DNA from: Lates calcarifer
Taxonomy: Eukaryota; Chordata; Actinopteri; Centropomidae
Direction of reading: 5' to 3'
Assembly: GCF_001640805.2 (NCBI RefSeq)
Contig: NC_066844.1
Span: 11,040,863 to 11,104,862, forward strand
Length of the DNA stretch: 64,000 nt
Under the pieces are notes generated by a model. The model searched no databases. It was not told where the DNA came from and saw nothing but the letters and a program-made list of their open reading frames with translations. The translations under genes were made by a program, and so were the position numbers. Below, in pieces: positions 36,728 through 48,230 of this stretch (position 1 is its first letter; the number at the start of each line of letters is the position of its first letter).

Positions 36728-39426
36728 CCAAAGGAGACACTGTATGACACTATTTTAGAGCCAGTGTCAAAATAAGAAAGCCAAAATAAGAACGGAATAA
36801 GTAGGAATTGAATCATATAATTAAACAATTAAAAATAAAAAATACATTTCATAGAGCAGAAAACATCTGCTTTAGTGCAGGAAAAAAAATACTGTAACAT
36901 TACAACAATTGAAAAAACAGCAAAGCAGACCTAACTAGAATTTATTAATTATAAGTATGACAATACTTGAAATTAACATTATCCTGAATTTATCAGAATA
37001 ACAGGCAAACATGGAGGAAGTTTAGACATTGCATTAACAGCAAACAGCATCTTCAGCAAATAAATTAATAAAACAGGAGCACACTGCAAAAAAATATTTT
37101 TTTCCTAGAGTAAATTAGAAATAAAGACCTGTCTCTACTATGAAATGAAATACCAGTCTCTGTTTGACCATATACAGAACTAGTAAATTATATCAAACTA
37201 CTATAAAGTAAGTTAAAGACAAAAAATTAGGGGAAAATCACTATGCTAATTGGTGACGATAAGAGTTGTCAGATAAAATTACAGCTTTCAGTGTCATTCC
37301 ATGGCTAGTTGGTTTATTGTTGAAATTAATTTACCTGAAATTAATTCACTTGCTTTGAAGTGACTCGATTACACTGAGGCGAAATGAACGGAGGTGAACT
37401 GATCAAAGAATTAAAGTGAGAGCGGTGACAGAGTCAGTGACTGTGCTCTGAGCAGCTCTGTCACTACTGCGCTATATTTAGCCAACACACACCAACAAGC
37501 CCCACAACAGTAGGCACGCACTGACCCCCACCATCTGCTCACTCTTTCTCGCTCACACACACATACACACACACACAGTCCCTGTATACAGACACACACC
37601 TTAAGGTTTTAATGCCAACTGCTGCCCATAGACCATAGACACCCCCAGGTAAATCCAGGTGGACTTATTAAGAGTCCCGTCATGAGGTGGTCTTACTCAG
37701 ACACACACATACAGGGGACTCCCTACTTTGTTACCACAGCGATGGAGTCGTTAGTAAATTTTCTCATTATGGTGGATGCATATACTGTATGAGTATACAA
37801 CAACAAGGCTTCTGAAAGACTCAGTGCGAGAGCAGAGAGCCATGGGGAGCCATTTTAATGAGCTTGCCTGTAAGTGCGTGTGTATGTGTGTGTGTGTAGG
37901 TTCAGGTTCAGTGTATATAATAACGCATCTATCACACATTTCTCTCCCTCACACTGCTTCATTTATGGTAAAAGGACAAAATGACCCTACAATATTGGTA
38001 TTACTTCTCATTGTGTTCACATTTATATTCATATTCTGAGCCACACTATTATTCTTATAATACCTGAGCCTCAGAGTACTATTACTCTCACACTCTTGGA
38101 CTTTTTATTCTAAACATGGAAATTTTCTACCACCTCTGTCTAAGAGAGGAGTTTATACTTTTGCCTAAACTGAGATGTTACACTGATGTGTCTCTGCATA
38201 GGAAATCAATTACCAAAGATGGGAAAGGTGACTGCCAGGGAAAGACAGCAGCCAGGGTGAGTTTTCTGGGGATATGCATTTATTTTCTGATTCAATACAA
38301 ACAGTGAAAGCGATCATGTTTGGTTGTAAAAACATAGCAAAAACACTCTGTGTCTGGTGAGTAGCTCCAGGCTGAACATTTTAATGGAGAATCATTCCCA
38401 TGTAGATGGTTGTTTTTCTAATATTCCTCATGTTATACTAATAATTGAAAAATATAGATTTAATTTCTCTGTGTTTGAACTCTTTTCTCCTACAAATCCC
38501 TCTGGTCATGCATCTACTTCATGCACTGACAAAAATCTGTGATTTTTTTCTGGTAAAGATGGCTGTGTTTAAGGGTTCAGAGAATGTTCTTTCCTCTGGT
38601 CTTGCAAGATCGGAGCATCAGGGTGAAGATGACAGTGTTATTGTCTTCACAGGCGTGCAGCCTATTAGACAGGCAGACTGACAGTGCAGCCTAGTGGTAA
38701 AGCAACGGAGCCTCACACATGAACACACACTGAAGATTGGGGACAAAACAGAATAACCACATCTGCCTGAACATGATGCATACCCTTCTGCATTTCTGTG
38801 TTTGTGTTTATATGTGTGTCTGTGTTGCTCTACCTTTTATCAAGACATTGCACGTAGGCACAAGGCTCCCCTATACATGATGTGGAGGAAGCATTATAAA
38901 CCCACACAGAAACCCCTGTGTCTCTTGGCCTAAGAGGGGCGGGTGGAGGGAGTTGGGGGTGGGGGTGGGGGTTTGGCAGGCACAGCGCTGCTTGAATTTG
39001 GCCAGGACACTCATCTCGACTAACCCTCCGTCTACTTCACTTAGCAGGCCAGCTGCATATATGTTCACACTCAATATTCAAGAACAATGTTTTGGATGAG
39101 CAGAATTCCTTTTCTTCCTGTTGTATCTGCATGCAAGGCAAATCAAGTGGTCCCGGCAGTGATGCTTCAGCAGCAGCAGCAGCCTTGTCGTGATGGCAGC
39201 CGAGCGGTGACAGTATTGTGTTGTCCTGTCCCGGGGCTTACAGGCCTAGGTTCAGTCTGAAAACTCAGCATGGCAGCAGTGCTGGCAGATCTCTTAGCCT
39301 GGCTGTGACACACTCATCCTGTACACATTAGCGCACAGTTACAGGTTACCCCATACCTGGACTGGAGTGATTATTACATATCTTTAACAATTCCAAAGTA
39401 TACTTAAAAAACTAAGTGCAAATACA

Positions 39427-39497
39427 ATAATGATAATAATAATAATAATAGTAGTAGTAGTAAGTAGTAGTGGTAGTAGGAGCAGCAGCAGCAGCAT
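39427..39497. repeat. Graded triplet repeat (AAT)n-(AGT)n-(AGC)n
   Basis: AAT triplets pass into AGT triplets and then AGC triplets over 70 bases. ATT-type triplets recur at 39613-39632. The Ile/Val/Ser-rich frame here is a product of the repeat. Confidence 0.9.
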
Positions 39498-40092
39498 CAG
39501 ACTGGCCATACAAAGTACAAAATACACTACTATAACTGTTATTAGTAGCATTAGAATTGGTATTATTGGAATTTATGACAATGTTTTTATTATTATGATT
39601 TTGATAGGATAATTTTATTATTATTATTATTTAAACCCATCACGAATTATTAATATTCTAATAATATTAGTAGTTGTAACAATTAAGTACAAAGATGAAA
39701 CAGAGATTGTAGTAATTGGAGAAAAAAAATGACACATCATAAGTATCAAAACAAAAAATATAAAAACCCTATTATTAGTCATTGTACAAGTACAAGTATT
39801 GTGTAGTAGTAATATTACAAATAGTAAATACTGAATATGTCTGGTGTGAATTGGCATTGTGACCACTAAAGCTGTGTCTTATTGTTGAACTTAAAAATTC
39901 ATTGTTGACATTGGAGACAGCAGCTGAGGAAACAGTCTCAGTAGCTGGTGTTAGGGTTCCTGAAGTGAATGTATAGTACAGTAACATCAACTAACATTAA
40001 TCTTATCTCATGAATACAGATGTGGCTAAAAAAAAGTGTTGGAGGGGTGACACATGACTTAAAATCTTATTTCTCTTCGGCTTTGTCAATCA

Positions 40093-40094
<2 letters not shown>

Positions 40095-40144
<50 letters not shown>
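40095..40144. repeat. (GT)25 microsatellite upstream of the exon
   Basis: Fifty bases of pure GT, about 935 bases before the start codon at 41080. Alternating purine-pyrimidine runs of this length can adopt Z-DNA. A complementary AC tract lies 180 bases downstream. Confidence 0.97.
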
Positions 40145-40147
<3 letters not shown>

Positions 40148-40323
40148 GATTTACTTCAATAAAACTCAGGTCACTGCAGCAGTGTGTGTAGGAAGTTGTG
40201 TGTGTATTGTGTTGCAATGTGACCAGACTGTAAAACAATTGATTAGGACAGGTATTGTGATCTGGCACATTCCCCACCATCACATGGATCAATACATGAT
40301 CATAGTCCTTGAATAACAGACAT

Positions 40324-40355
40324 ACACACACACACACACGCACACACACACACAC
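40324..40355. repeat. (AC)n microsatellite
   Basis: An AC run of about 32 bases with one ACG interruption. Relative to the GT run at 40095 it is in inverted orientation. Confidence 0.95.
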
Positions 40356-40679
40356 ATATCATGTGAGGTCACACTCTGCTGCACCTGGACATACTGCAGA
40401 TAATAGCTTTATGAATATGAATACTGTGGATCGATAACCGATCATTGTATTTGAGCCTGGCAGACATACTGCTGTTTTCAGTTCATCCCATCAGTCAGAT
40501 ATTTGCCACTGGGTAGGTGAGTGTGTGCTTGTGTCTATGTGTGAGTGGGGCGAGCCAGTGACAAATGAGGGTAAATAACGGGAGGGTGGGGGGTGTGTGC
40601 TTGCTTATGACCCAGAGAGATAAACAGAAAGTGAGAATTGGCCAGGCAGGTAGGACAAGAGGGTGTGGCAATGGAGGGG

Positions 40680-41079
40680 GCATTTAATGTGCAGCCCTGG
40701 CTGATCCTGCACTCTTATTGGCTGCTGAGACTTTGACAGACGTGCTCGTCCCTCCCCCCCTCCGGCTGCCTGCCGAAAGTGTATGTATGTATGTGTGTGT
40801 GTGTGTGAGGGAGCCGGCAGACTGAAGCGAGCCACAGAGGCAGGCTCTAACTCCAACCCAATGAGCTCGCAGCCCTCACACTCACACACACTCCTTACAC
40901 ACACACACTCTCCTCAGCACCGGCTCTCGCTCTTGCTTCAACCCTGGGACACAGAAGAAGAAGAAGGAGAGAAGAGAGAGGCAGCGAGTGGTAGAGAGGG
41001 AGAGTGAGGGCGAGGGAGTAAGAGAGGAGAGAGGGAGAGAGAGGCAGTGGGAGACTGGCGGGGTGTGAGGGAGAACACC
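40680..41079 (+). promoter_or_regulatory. Putative promoter and 5' leader
   Basis: This segment is locally richer in CpG than the rest of the window (CGTGCTCG, CCGGCTGCC, GCCGGCAG, GAGCTCGC, ACCGGCTCTCGC). It contains an inverted CCAAT box (ATTGG, 40717-40721) and no TATA box that I can see. From about 40957 to 41060 the presumed leader is almost pure GA-rich purine sequence. The start-site position is not visible. The order CpG-rich, CCAAT, purine leader, ATG fits a TATA-less developmental-gene promoter. Confidence 0.55.
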
Positions 41080-41167
41080 ATGGCTTCAGATCCGGGGCTG
41101 GCTGCGATGCTGCTATGGACTATATCACTACAGGCTCTGGGCACAGCAGGAACTAACAGTAACGAAG
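41080..41167 (+). CDS. First coding exon: signal peptide of a secreted or membrane protein (possibly UNC5-type netrin receptor)
   Basis: The ATG lies in a good initiation context (AACACCATGG). The 88-bp exon encodes 29 residues plus one base, starting MASDPGLAAMLLWTISLQAL and ending GTAGTNSNE. It then meets a near-consensus donor (GAAG/GTAAGAG), so the intron phase is 1. A short N-region, a hydrophobic core (LAAMLLWTISLQAL) and a small-residue region (ALGTAG) form a typical signal peptide. UNC5 receptors have a first exon ending just after the signal peptide, with the next exon starting at an Ala codon, and UNC5D has GTDNGE at this point, resembling GTNSNE. UNC5D is also known for a very large first intron and a gene-poor upstream region, consistent with this window. 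Many Ig-type receptors share the phase-1 layout, so the name is only a guess; the exon itself is well supported. Confidence 0.7.
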
Positions 41168-43624
41168 GTAAGAGTGTGTGTGTGCTCATTTGAATAGACA
41201 GTTTAATAATGCATCTTCACTGACAGCAGGGATTAACTTCATACATGTGGAGCTCCTGGGAAACACACACACATCAACAAATGTAAACACACACTAACAG
41301 ACAGTGTGTTTGTGTGCCATAACCCGGATATCAAAGTTTACTCTGCACAATAACTCAAGGAAATCTGGGTGATGTCTGTGTGCGTGTGTGTGAACTCATC
41401 TTGACATTGCTCATATTTGCCTGGGTTGCGTGTCAGCTGCAGTAACAGCGCATGTGACTGCTGTGAGGTTAGGCAGTGACGTGAAAGTGTGAGTGAGAGT
41501 GTGTGTGTCTACACTGTTTGCCTATATGTGATCTGAGGTGAACATCTTCATGGATTTCACTTGTATATTTCCTTTTGGGTTTCTTAAATGGTGTGTGTGT
41601 GAGCGCGCGTGCATGCCTGTGAGTATGTGTATTTCTATATATGTGCGCATACTGCACACTTTGCTCCCTTAAGCCCAGCCTGGGTTTGTTTACTTCCATC
41701 CTCCTGTCCTTCATCTTTCCACCACGAGACGGAAAACTGTTGTTGTCACTTGTTCAACTAATGCCACACACACACCACCAAGTCCCCTGGTACCTTCTCT
41801 ATATGTGTGTATGTCTGCCTGTGTGTGCATGACAGGGTCCTTGACATAGGTCTGGTCTCAGGAGGCTGAGTGACAGCAGCAATTCGACTGTAAGGGCCTT
41901 CCTCACCCCTGATGGCAACATTCAGCTTACCACTGAGGGAGAAAAGCAGCAGCAGAAGAGGAGGAAAAGATAGCGGAAAAAGAGAGAGATCAGTACTTTG
42001 GTTCAGGTGGGATCACCTCAGCAGTGGAAAGGTGAGGGCAGCCACTTATCCTGTATTAAGCTCTGTAAAGTCCGGGTGGGACAGCCGGGCTGCCTCAGGT
42101 CAGACAGAGGAGACATGGACCGCCATGCAGACAGAAAGAGAGACGGTCCATCTAGTCGTATTGTCCTTGCGTGTGTTGCCTCAGCGACCGCCACAATTAT
42201 AACCCACCATTAAAGGCCTGTGTTATTTACATGTCAGACTTTATTCCCTCATCCTTCCCACTGCTCCTGTTTGGACCATAATTTAGCTCATTGACTTCCA
42301 CATCCAGTGTCCTCATCTTTCCCTCTCTTGTGTCTCTGCTATTCAAATTCATTCAGTCGCTCCTGTGATGATTGTTGCCCTTTACTGATGAATGATTCAG
42401 TGTGATTAGATAAATAGGGTGATAGACACATTTTATTTTAGTCCCGTCACCCACTCCCTGCTCCCTGAATTTAAGAAATTGGTTAAAGGTACCTGTATCC
42501 TTTATCGCAGTCCACACTGAGTAAGCACACCTGATGGCCTGAATCCAGGTGCAACAGTAAGTCTGAAAACAAGACTTCATTTTGAAAAGTCTCATTTTTC
42601 ATGAGTCTGTTTTGCCGTCCATCATTTGTCTGAATGTGTTTTCGCGGAGTGTAACTGCAGTCGGAATCACTTGCTTGAAACTTATGAGTCACACGCAAAG
42701 TGCTGTTGAAGCTAGATCGCAAGAACAAATTACCGCCTTCTATGGAAAACCATTTAAATCAATATGATTTAATTGTTTGCTTTAATTAGTGCTGATTTTG
42801 ATCATATCAACAACATTTAAACTTTTACTTTTAAGCCGATAGGATCCACTTTTTCCAGCATTTGAATAGTTGACAGTGTAGAGATAAACAGGAAACTGCA
42901 TAGAGAGACTGAGAGAGGGATGTGACATGGCAACCAAGGTCCCCATCTGCAAACCAGGGATGTTGCAATCATATCTTAAGCGCCTTAACCATTAGTTTCC
43001 AAAGACCTCCCTACATTTTTTTAATGTGGTTATTTTCTGCCCAAGAAAATTAAAGGAAATTGAGTGTTTCAGGTTTGGAAATACCCTTAAAACAGCTATT
43101 AGACCTGTGACACTAAAACAAATTCCATGTTATTCCTACCACTAATAACAAAAAAGAAAAAAAAACATGAAAAATTTGAATATTACCAAATGGTCACATA
43201 AGCTGGAAAAAACTAAAAGATGTTAAACACAGTGCTGGAAAGTGTTCATGAAAGGTGTGCAGATTGAAAAACTCATAGTATAATGGATTCAATACATCAG
43301 TTAATGGGAATGAATCAGTTGGTTTGCATTCACACCAGTTCATCCCATAAAGATGTTCTCATTCAATAAAAAATGTCAGAGAGTTGTGAATATAGTGTTC
43401 CTCCAGACTAATTAATCTAAATAAACACACACACACACAAAAACAAATCAATATTTCAAGATCCTGCAAAAGACTAGCCACTGTTTTCAGTCTGGTTTGG
43501 GAGTGATTAAGGGCAAAACTGTGATTAATCCCAAGAAAATAATTGATGTCTAGAAGATAACTGATTGCATTCAGAAATGATAGTACCGAAAATTTAATTT
43601 CTCTTCGGTGCTTTGGTTTGGCAG

Positions 43625-43722
43625 CAGTCCGACTTGAGGGCAATTACAAATATTACATGTACATGGATGAGATAACCTTTGGAAGAAATGAAGAATTGGA
43701 AATTAAATTGGTGGAAGAACAG
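43625..43722 (+). CDS. Exon-like block, unrecognised (doubtful)
   Basis: The block follows GGTTTGGCAG and ends at CAG/GTAACT. Its 98 bases accept a phase-1 intron and leave phase 0, so it could join exon 1 in frame. The translation, AVRLEGNYKYYMYMDEIT, then GRNEELEIKLVEEQ, is acidic and Tyr-rich and resembles no extracellular domain I know. The polypyrimidine tract is weak. One in three random blocks would match the phase. Confidence 0.15.
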
Positions 43723-44293
43723 GTAACTGTTCACACAACCATGCAGGGCTGCGCACACACACACACTGCTGCTATACACATAAAGCACTCTAGAGCGCTC
43801 ACACAGGACAGACACTGTGACTGGTGTTTGTACGTACATTTGATGTACGGGCAGGAGCCATGGCCAGCCATTTTGTTTTTGTTCATTGTTCATGTTTGCA
43901 GTCATATTCATCTTGTGCAGATATATATTAATGGGCACAAGTATTTGTATAAGGATATACACTCCACCGCCACTACTCACTGACAGCAGTTTTCAATCAT
44001 ACATATGAGTGCAAATCATTTTGAATCATAAGTGTCCTTCAAACCCTGTCATTTATATATTTGTTTTGGAGCGCTGTTTGTGTGTGTGTTTGTATGTACA
44101 TTTATATATGTGCATGTATGATAAGGTGGGTCAGAGCTAGAAAGAGACAAAGACACAAAGGGAGAGATAGTCTTAATATGTTGACGTCTCGTACGTGTTT
44201 GTGTGTTTCCTTGATAAAACAGTGAATTTTACAGTGAATCCTGGGAGGCACCGTAATTACAATAGAATCAGATTGCTGCTTTTTTCTATTCAG

Positions 44294-44355
44294 GAACAGA
44301 AAAAAGAGAGGGAGCTGGAATCAGTAAAAGACCAGCAGGGATGTAGAGGAGAAAG
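44294..44355 (+). CDS. Exon-like block, unrecognised (doubtful)
   Basis: A strong acceptor (GCTGCTTTTTTCTATTCAG) precedes 62 open bases encoding EQKKERELESVKDQQG, then CRGER, and a GTAAAA donor follows. It is in phase 0 with the block at 43625-43722. The charged composition suggests a coiled-coil linker if real. There is no independent support. Confidence 0.15.
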
Positions 44356-44949
44356 GTAAAACCCCCTTAGCTTACCCACATATTTCACTTTTAGTGCCTT
44401 ATCAGATGTCAAGCCTTACTTTCTTCATGTAAATTTGTAGAAGAATTTGTGGGAGGTGCTGCAGTATCAGCTGTAAAGTTTGATTATTTGATTACAAAAC
44501 TGATTCTTTTATGATGTAAAAAAATAAAAAAGACAGTGAAATAACTTGCTTTGGACGCATCCCGTTGCTGACCTATGAAAACCACATATCTCCAAAATGT
44601 TTCATGAGTTAATAGACACAGGTCTGTTTTTGGCTTTGTGACTTTTTGCATTTAAAAAAAACTAATTTTAATTACATTTTTTAAAATAGTTTAGTTAGTA
44701 CAATCTGAATTTTTTCAAGCCGTAAAGGAACACTTAATCCTTCAGTTTATCTAAAAAAAATATATCTTTAAATCACTGGATTTGGAGAGAGTATATTTTT
44801 CAATGAATAATTTTCATATTATTGTTTACCATAAACTATTGAAAAACACTTAATTCTTTCAAAATTACAGACAATCACAAAAGTGTAATTTCTGATTCTT
44901 CAGAAAAGTAATGTGTAGGATATATACAAGCCGATATGTCTTAATTTTT

Positions 44950-44990
44950 CCTTCTTCTTCTTCTTCTTCTTATTATTATTATTATTATTA
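44950..44990. repeat. Compound (CTT)n-(ATT)n triplet repeat
   Basis: CTT triplets change abruptly to ATT triplets within about 40 bases. No coding context. Confidence 0.95.
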
Positions 44991-47929
44991 ATTCCATTGA
45001 CTTTATGGAGACCCAATGTGTAACATGTATTGAATAAATTTTGATTATATGAATAAATACAGATTGTACACAATACATTTTTAAACCTTGTTTGGTTTAT
45101 GATGAAATGTTATTTTAGGTAATTTTTCATTCCATTTGTAGTTTCATTTTTGAGTTTCACCACAACTTTTTCCCCGTATCACCTAACCTGACAAACAATT
45201 GACTGTTGCTCATTTGGACAGAAACAACAGGCAGTCATACAACCGGGGAGACAGACATTTTGAATTAAAAACAAAAAACTGCTACAATGAAATAAAAGTG
45301 ACCTGCAATATAATTTGATATATTGTAATATATTCTTTTAAATGTATGGTTACGGTCATCATCTTTATTTATTCTTATGATTGATTACTTCATAATGTTT
45401 TTATTCATTCATTTTTGAACATTTAGTTTCCACAGGAAGTAGCGTTTCCTTGCAGTACAATAGCAAAATTGAGCATCTCACATTTTACATTCTGCTTCAG
45501 ACACTTTTCCACACTGACAGCAAAAAAATCGATAAACATTACACACCCATAGTAGGACAGAAACTTTCTTCTTGTGTAGTCTAGTGAGGCTATAAACTGT
45601 AAACATAACCACAGCAGTAAAAGTACTTAAAACAGGAGCTATTTGGTGCAGAAATAATGTTTTCAAGGAAACAATTCTGGGTGAAAACATTGAATCTCTG
45701 TTATTTTGGGGGATGAAAATGGCCACATTAAAGTTATTGGCATGAAATAGCAATCTTCAGTATCTGAATCAGCCTTCAGAAAAATCACATAGGCCAGGCA
45801 TACATGTGGAGCAACAAATAAAAACAGGTCTTGCTGTAATTCCAGCAACTCCCACATTTGTTGTGTGCGTGTATGTACTGAATCATTTGCCTGTATGGAG
45901 GTGGTGGTTTCCCTGAGCAGCTCCTCCTGTCTGCGGGCACTGTCCCTGATTCAACTCCTGCACACTGTTTCACACCGTCACATTTCCAGTGAGGATAGAG
46001 AGCGTTCCTCCAGGTTGTTGTTAGTACTGAGGAACATGAAAAGACCCATGCAGAGAGCAGGACTCACTGCTAATGAGCAAACTGGAGGTGGATGATTATT
46101 ACCACATACCTCTGCTGCAGGAGGACCAACGGGAGAAAGAGAGACAGAGGAAGGGAATGATGAATAACAGTAAAGATTTTTTTGCCTTATTTTAAGATTT
46201 GAACATGTAGTTTTGAAGCAACAAAATCGGAGGGAAAACAGGAAATGAAGAGGGAGAATTTGAAAGAGGGCAGACTGCTGGGAGCTGCAGTTTTTCTCTT
46301 GGAGCAATAAAAGGCAAAGACAAATTTTTGTCTGTGAAAAAAAAACAAAAAACGCAAGGCTTTTGATTTTGATCACTGCTACAGTCGGCTCAGATGCTGC
46401 TGGTTGTATTGATCTCTCCTCAGTCAATAGGGTACCTGCTGCATGTTTAGTAACATTACATGAAGGAAAAATGCAAGACACTTTATAGCGTGATGGGGAA
46501 TCCTTTCTGTAACTAATTACAGAAAAAAAACAAGTGCTGAAGTTGCTGCAGTGTGTGTTGCTCAAGGACACTTTAGCAGGTTTGCTGACAAGAAGAGATG
46601 TTTTCCTTCGTGGTGTCTCATATTTCAGCTATTTATTGACTCGTAGAGCTGCTTGTTTCTACCTCCTCACCACACAGAGAGTGGCCAAACTATATCCTGA
46701 AGTCTCATGTATCAAAATCAGATCACTGGCCTCATCAATCAGTCTGTCAGTGTGTTTCTTTCACACGCTTGCTTCTTTTGTTTGTTTTGCTCAATCACTT
46801 ACAGCTGTCAGTTCCCAGTCAATAATATATAGAAGGGTATTAGGAGATGCGGTAGGATCCAGGAAAAGTCTGTGAGGGGTTGTGTAAAGCAGAGCTTGGT
46901 TGTAATTACTCAGAATTTCACCCTGAAAATATGGTCTTTTGAGTGTGAGTGAAATTAACTGTAATGACAGCAAATGACTCCAGTCTACTGTTCTGTATCA
47001 CTTTAAAAGTAATACTCCACATCAATCATGTCAGTAATGTTAAAATTGTATTGTTCTTTGCCCCATGACCCATTCTCAGTTTCAGCTCAATAGTAACAGT
47101 TTCTTGTGGCATCCTGAAGGGGGAAAGTCTGTATGTGCAGCGTTGTGGGAGCACATTAAAAAACCAGAGAGGGCGTGAACCTTTCTCTCCCTCTGTCTGC
47201 TGGTTTGTCTTAACACAGGTTGCTGTCGGCTGACCGGCTGCTGCCCCGTTTCTCCCTAAGGCACTGGTCTTTATTGAGACATCAGCCTTGTTAGCCAGCT
47301 GTCGACAGGAATATAAGGAACTACCAGATCAATACAGCCAGTTCTGCCAGTCCTCCTGAGCTGCAGCCAGAAGCAAGCAAGGCCTCACAAAGCATGGGCC
47401 TCTCTTGAGCCCTTTCTACCCATTAGCAGGACCTGATGCTGGGCTGGCTAGATTTCAGCAGTCCCTGGGTTGGCTCTGCTGTGCTCGGTGATTGCAGCTG
47501 TATCGTTGGGTAATTTATGTTTCTCTGCTCTGCTAGAATGTGGGGTAAAAGATCCCTCACTGAGATGGCTGAGGATAAAGCAAAGGAGTGAGAGACAGGG
47601 AGAGAAGGTTGTAGGCGACGCTTGACAGCTCTATAATGGGCTGGTGTTGTGGTTGTGTTAGCACATCCCTCCTGGAGAGAGATCTCTATGATGTTGCCTT
47701 CATGGGGACTGATGAATGACGGAGATCTGGCTCTGCAGCAACAGCCTCCTCTCCTCTGTTATAGACAGACAGAGGAACACAGCGTGTGTTAGAAACAAAA
47801 GACAGGCTGTGTGATAGAGGGATACACGAGCAAAGAGAGGAGAGAAACAAGGAGAATGTGAGACGGTCACGGCAAGAGAACAAAGTGAGATGAAGAGAGG
47901 GAAAGAGGGGGAGGCTGCTGTCTCAAATG

Positions 47930-48230
47930 CGTCTCTTCAAGTTCCATCGGCGGGTGTCTTTATCAACACCAGCGAAGAGCGTCTAGCTGATAATTTGCCG
48001 CTCTCAATTCCCTTCAATCCATTAAAGGATTTAAATGTTCATTAAGTTTAATAGAAGCCCAGCGAAAGTCTAATATGCTCTGATAAACGCTGGCAAACCT
48101 GCCAACCTGTTCCAATTGCTGCAGCAACAAAGAGCCGTCCAACTAATAAGGTCAAACTCAAAGTTTGTGCTCAGCTCACTTTGTGAAGAGTGCTTCCTCT
48201 GAGTCACAGCAGCTCAAACAGCAACAAGCT
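47930..48230. promoter_or_regulatory. Candidate intronic regulatory block
   Basis: This block is unique, non-repetitive sequence with clustered homeodomain-type cores: GCTGATAATTTG, CCATTAAAGGATTTAAATG, TTCATTAAGTTTAATAG, GTCTAATATG and AACTAATAAGG within about 160 bases. It lies about 7 kb into the presumed first intron. Only the composition is seen; conservation is not. Confidence 0.25.

Larger units (their letters stand above)
32121..40090. other. Gene-free intergenic stretch upstream of the exon at 41.1 kb
   Basis: No convincing gene is present. Contents are an exon-like open stretch at 35150-35442, a dispersed repeat at 35881-36070, the longest SINE copy at 36408-36727, CA-rich tracts near 37550-37600 and 37880-37900, and triplet repeats at 39427-39497. 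A G-rich tract (GGGGGTGGGGGTGGGGG) lies near 38950-38972. Confidence 0.55.

Noticed and set aside
45978..46571. 197-residue open frame on the minus strand, the longest in the window
   Set aside because: No recognisable domain, Phe/Ser/Cys-rich from AT- and GA-rich DNA read in reverse, and no promoter or splice support; best explained as a chance frame.
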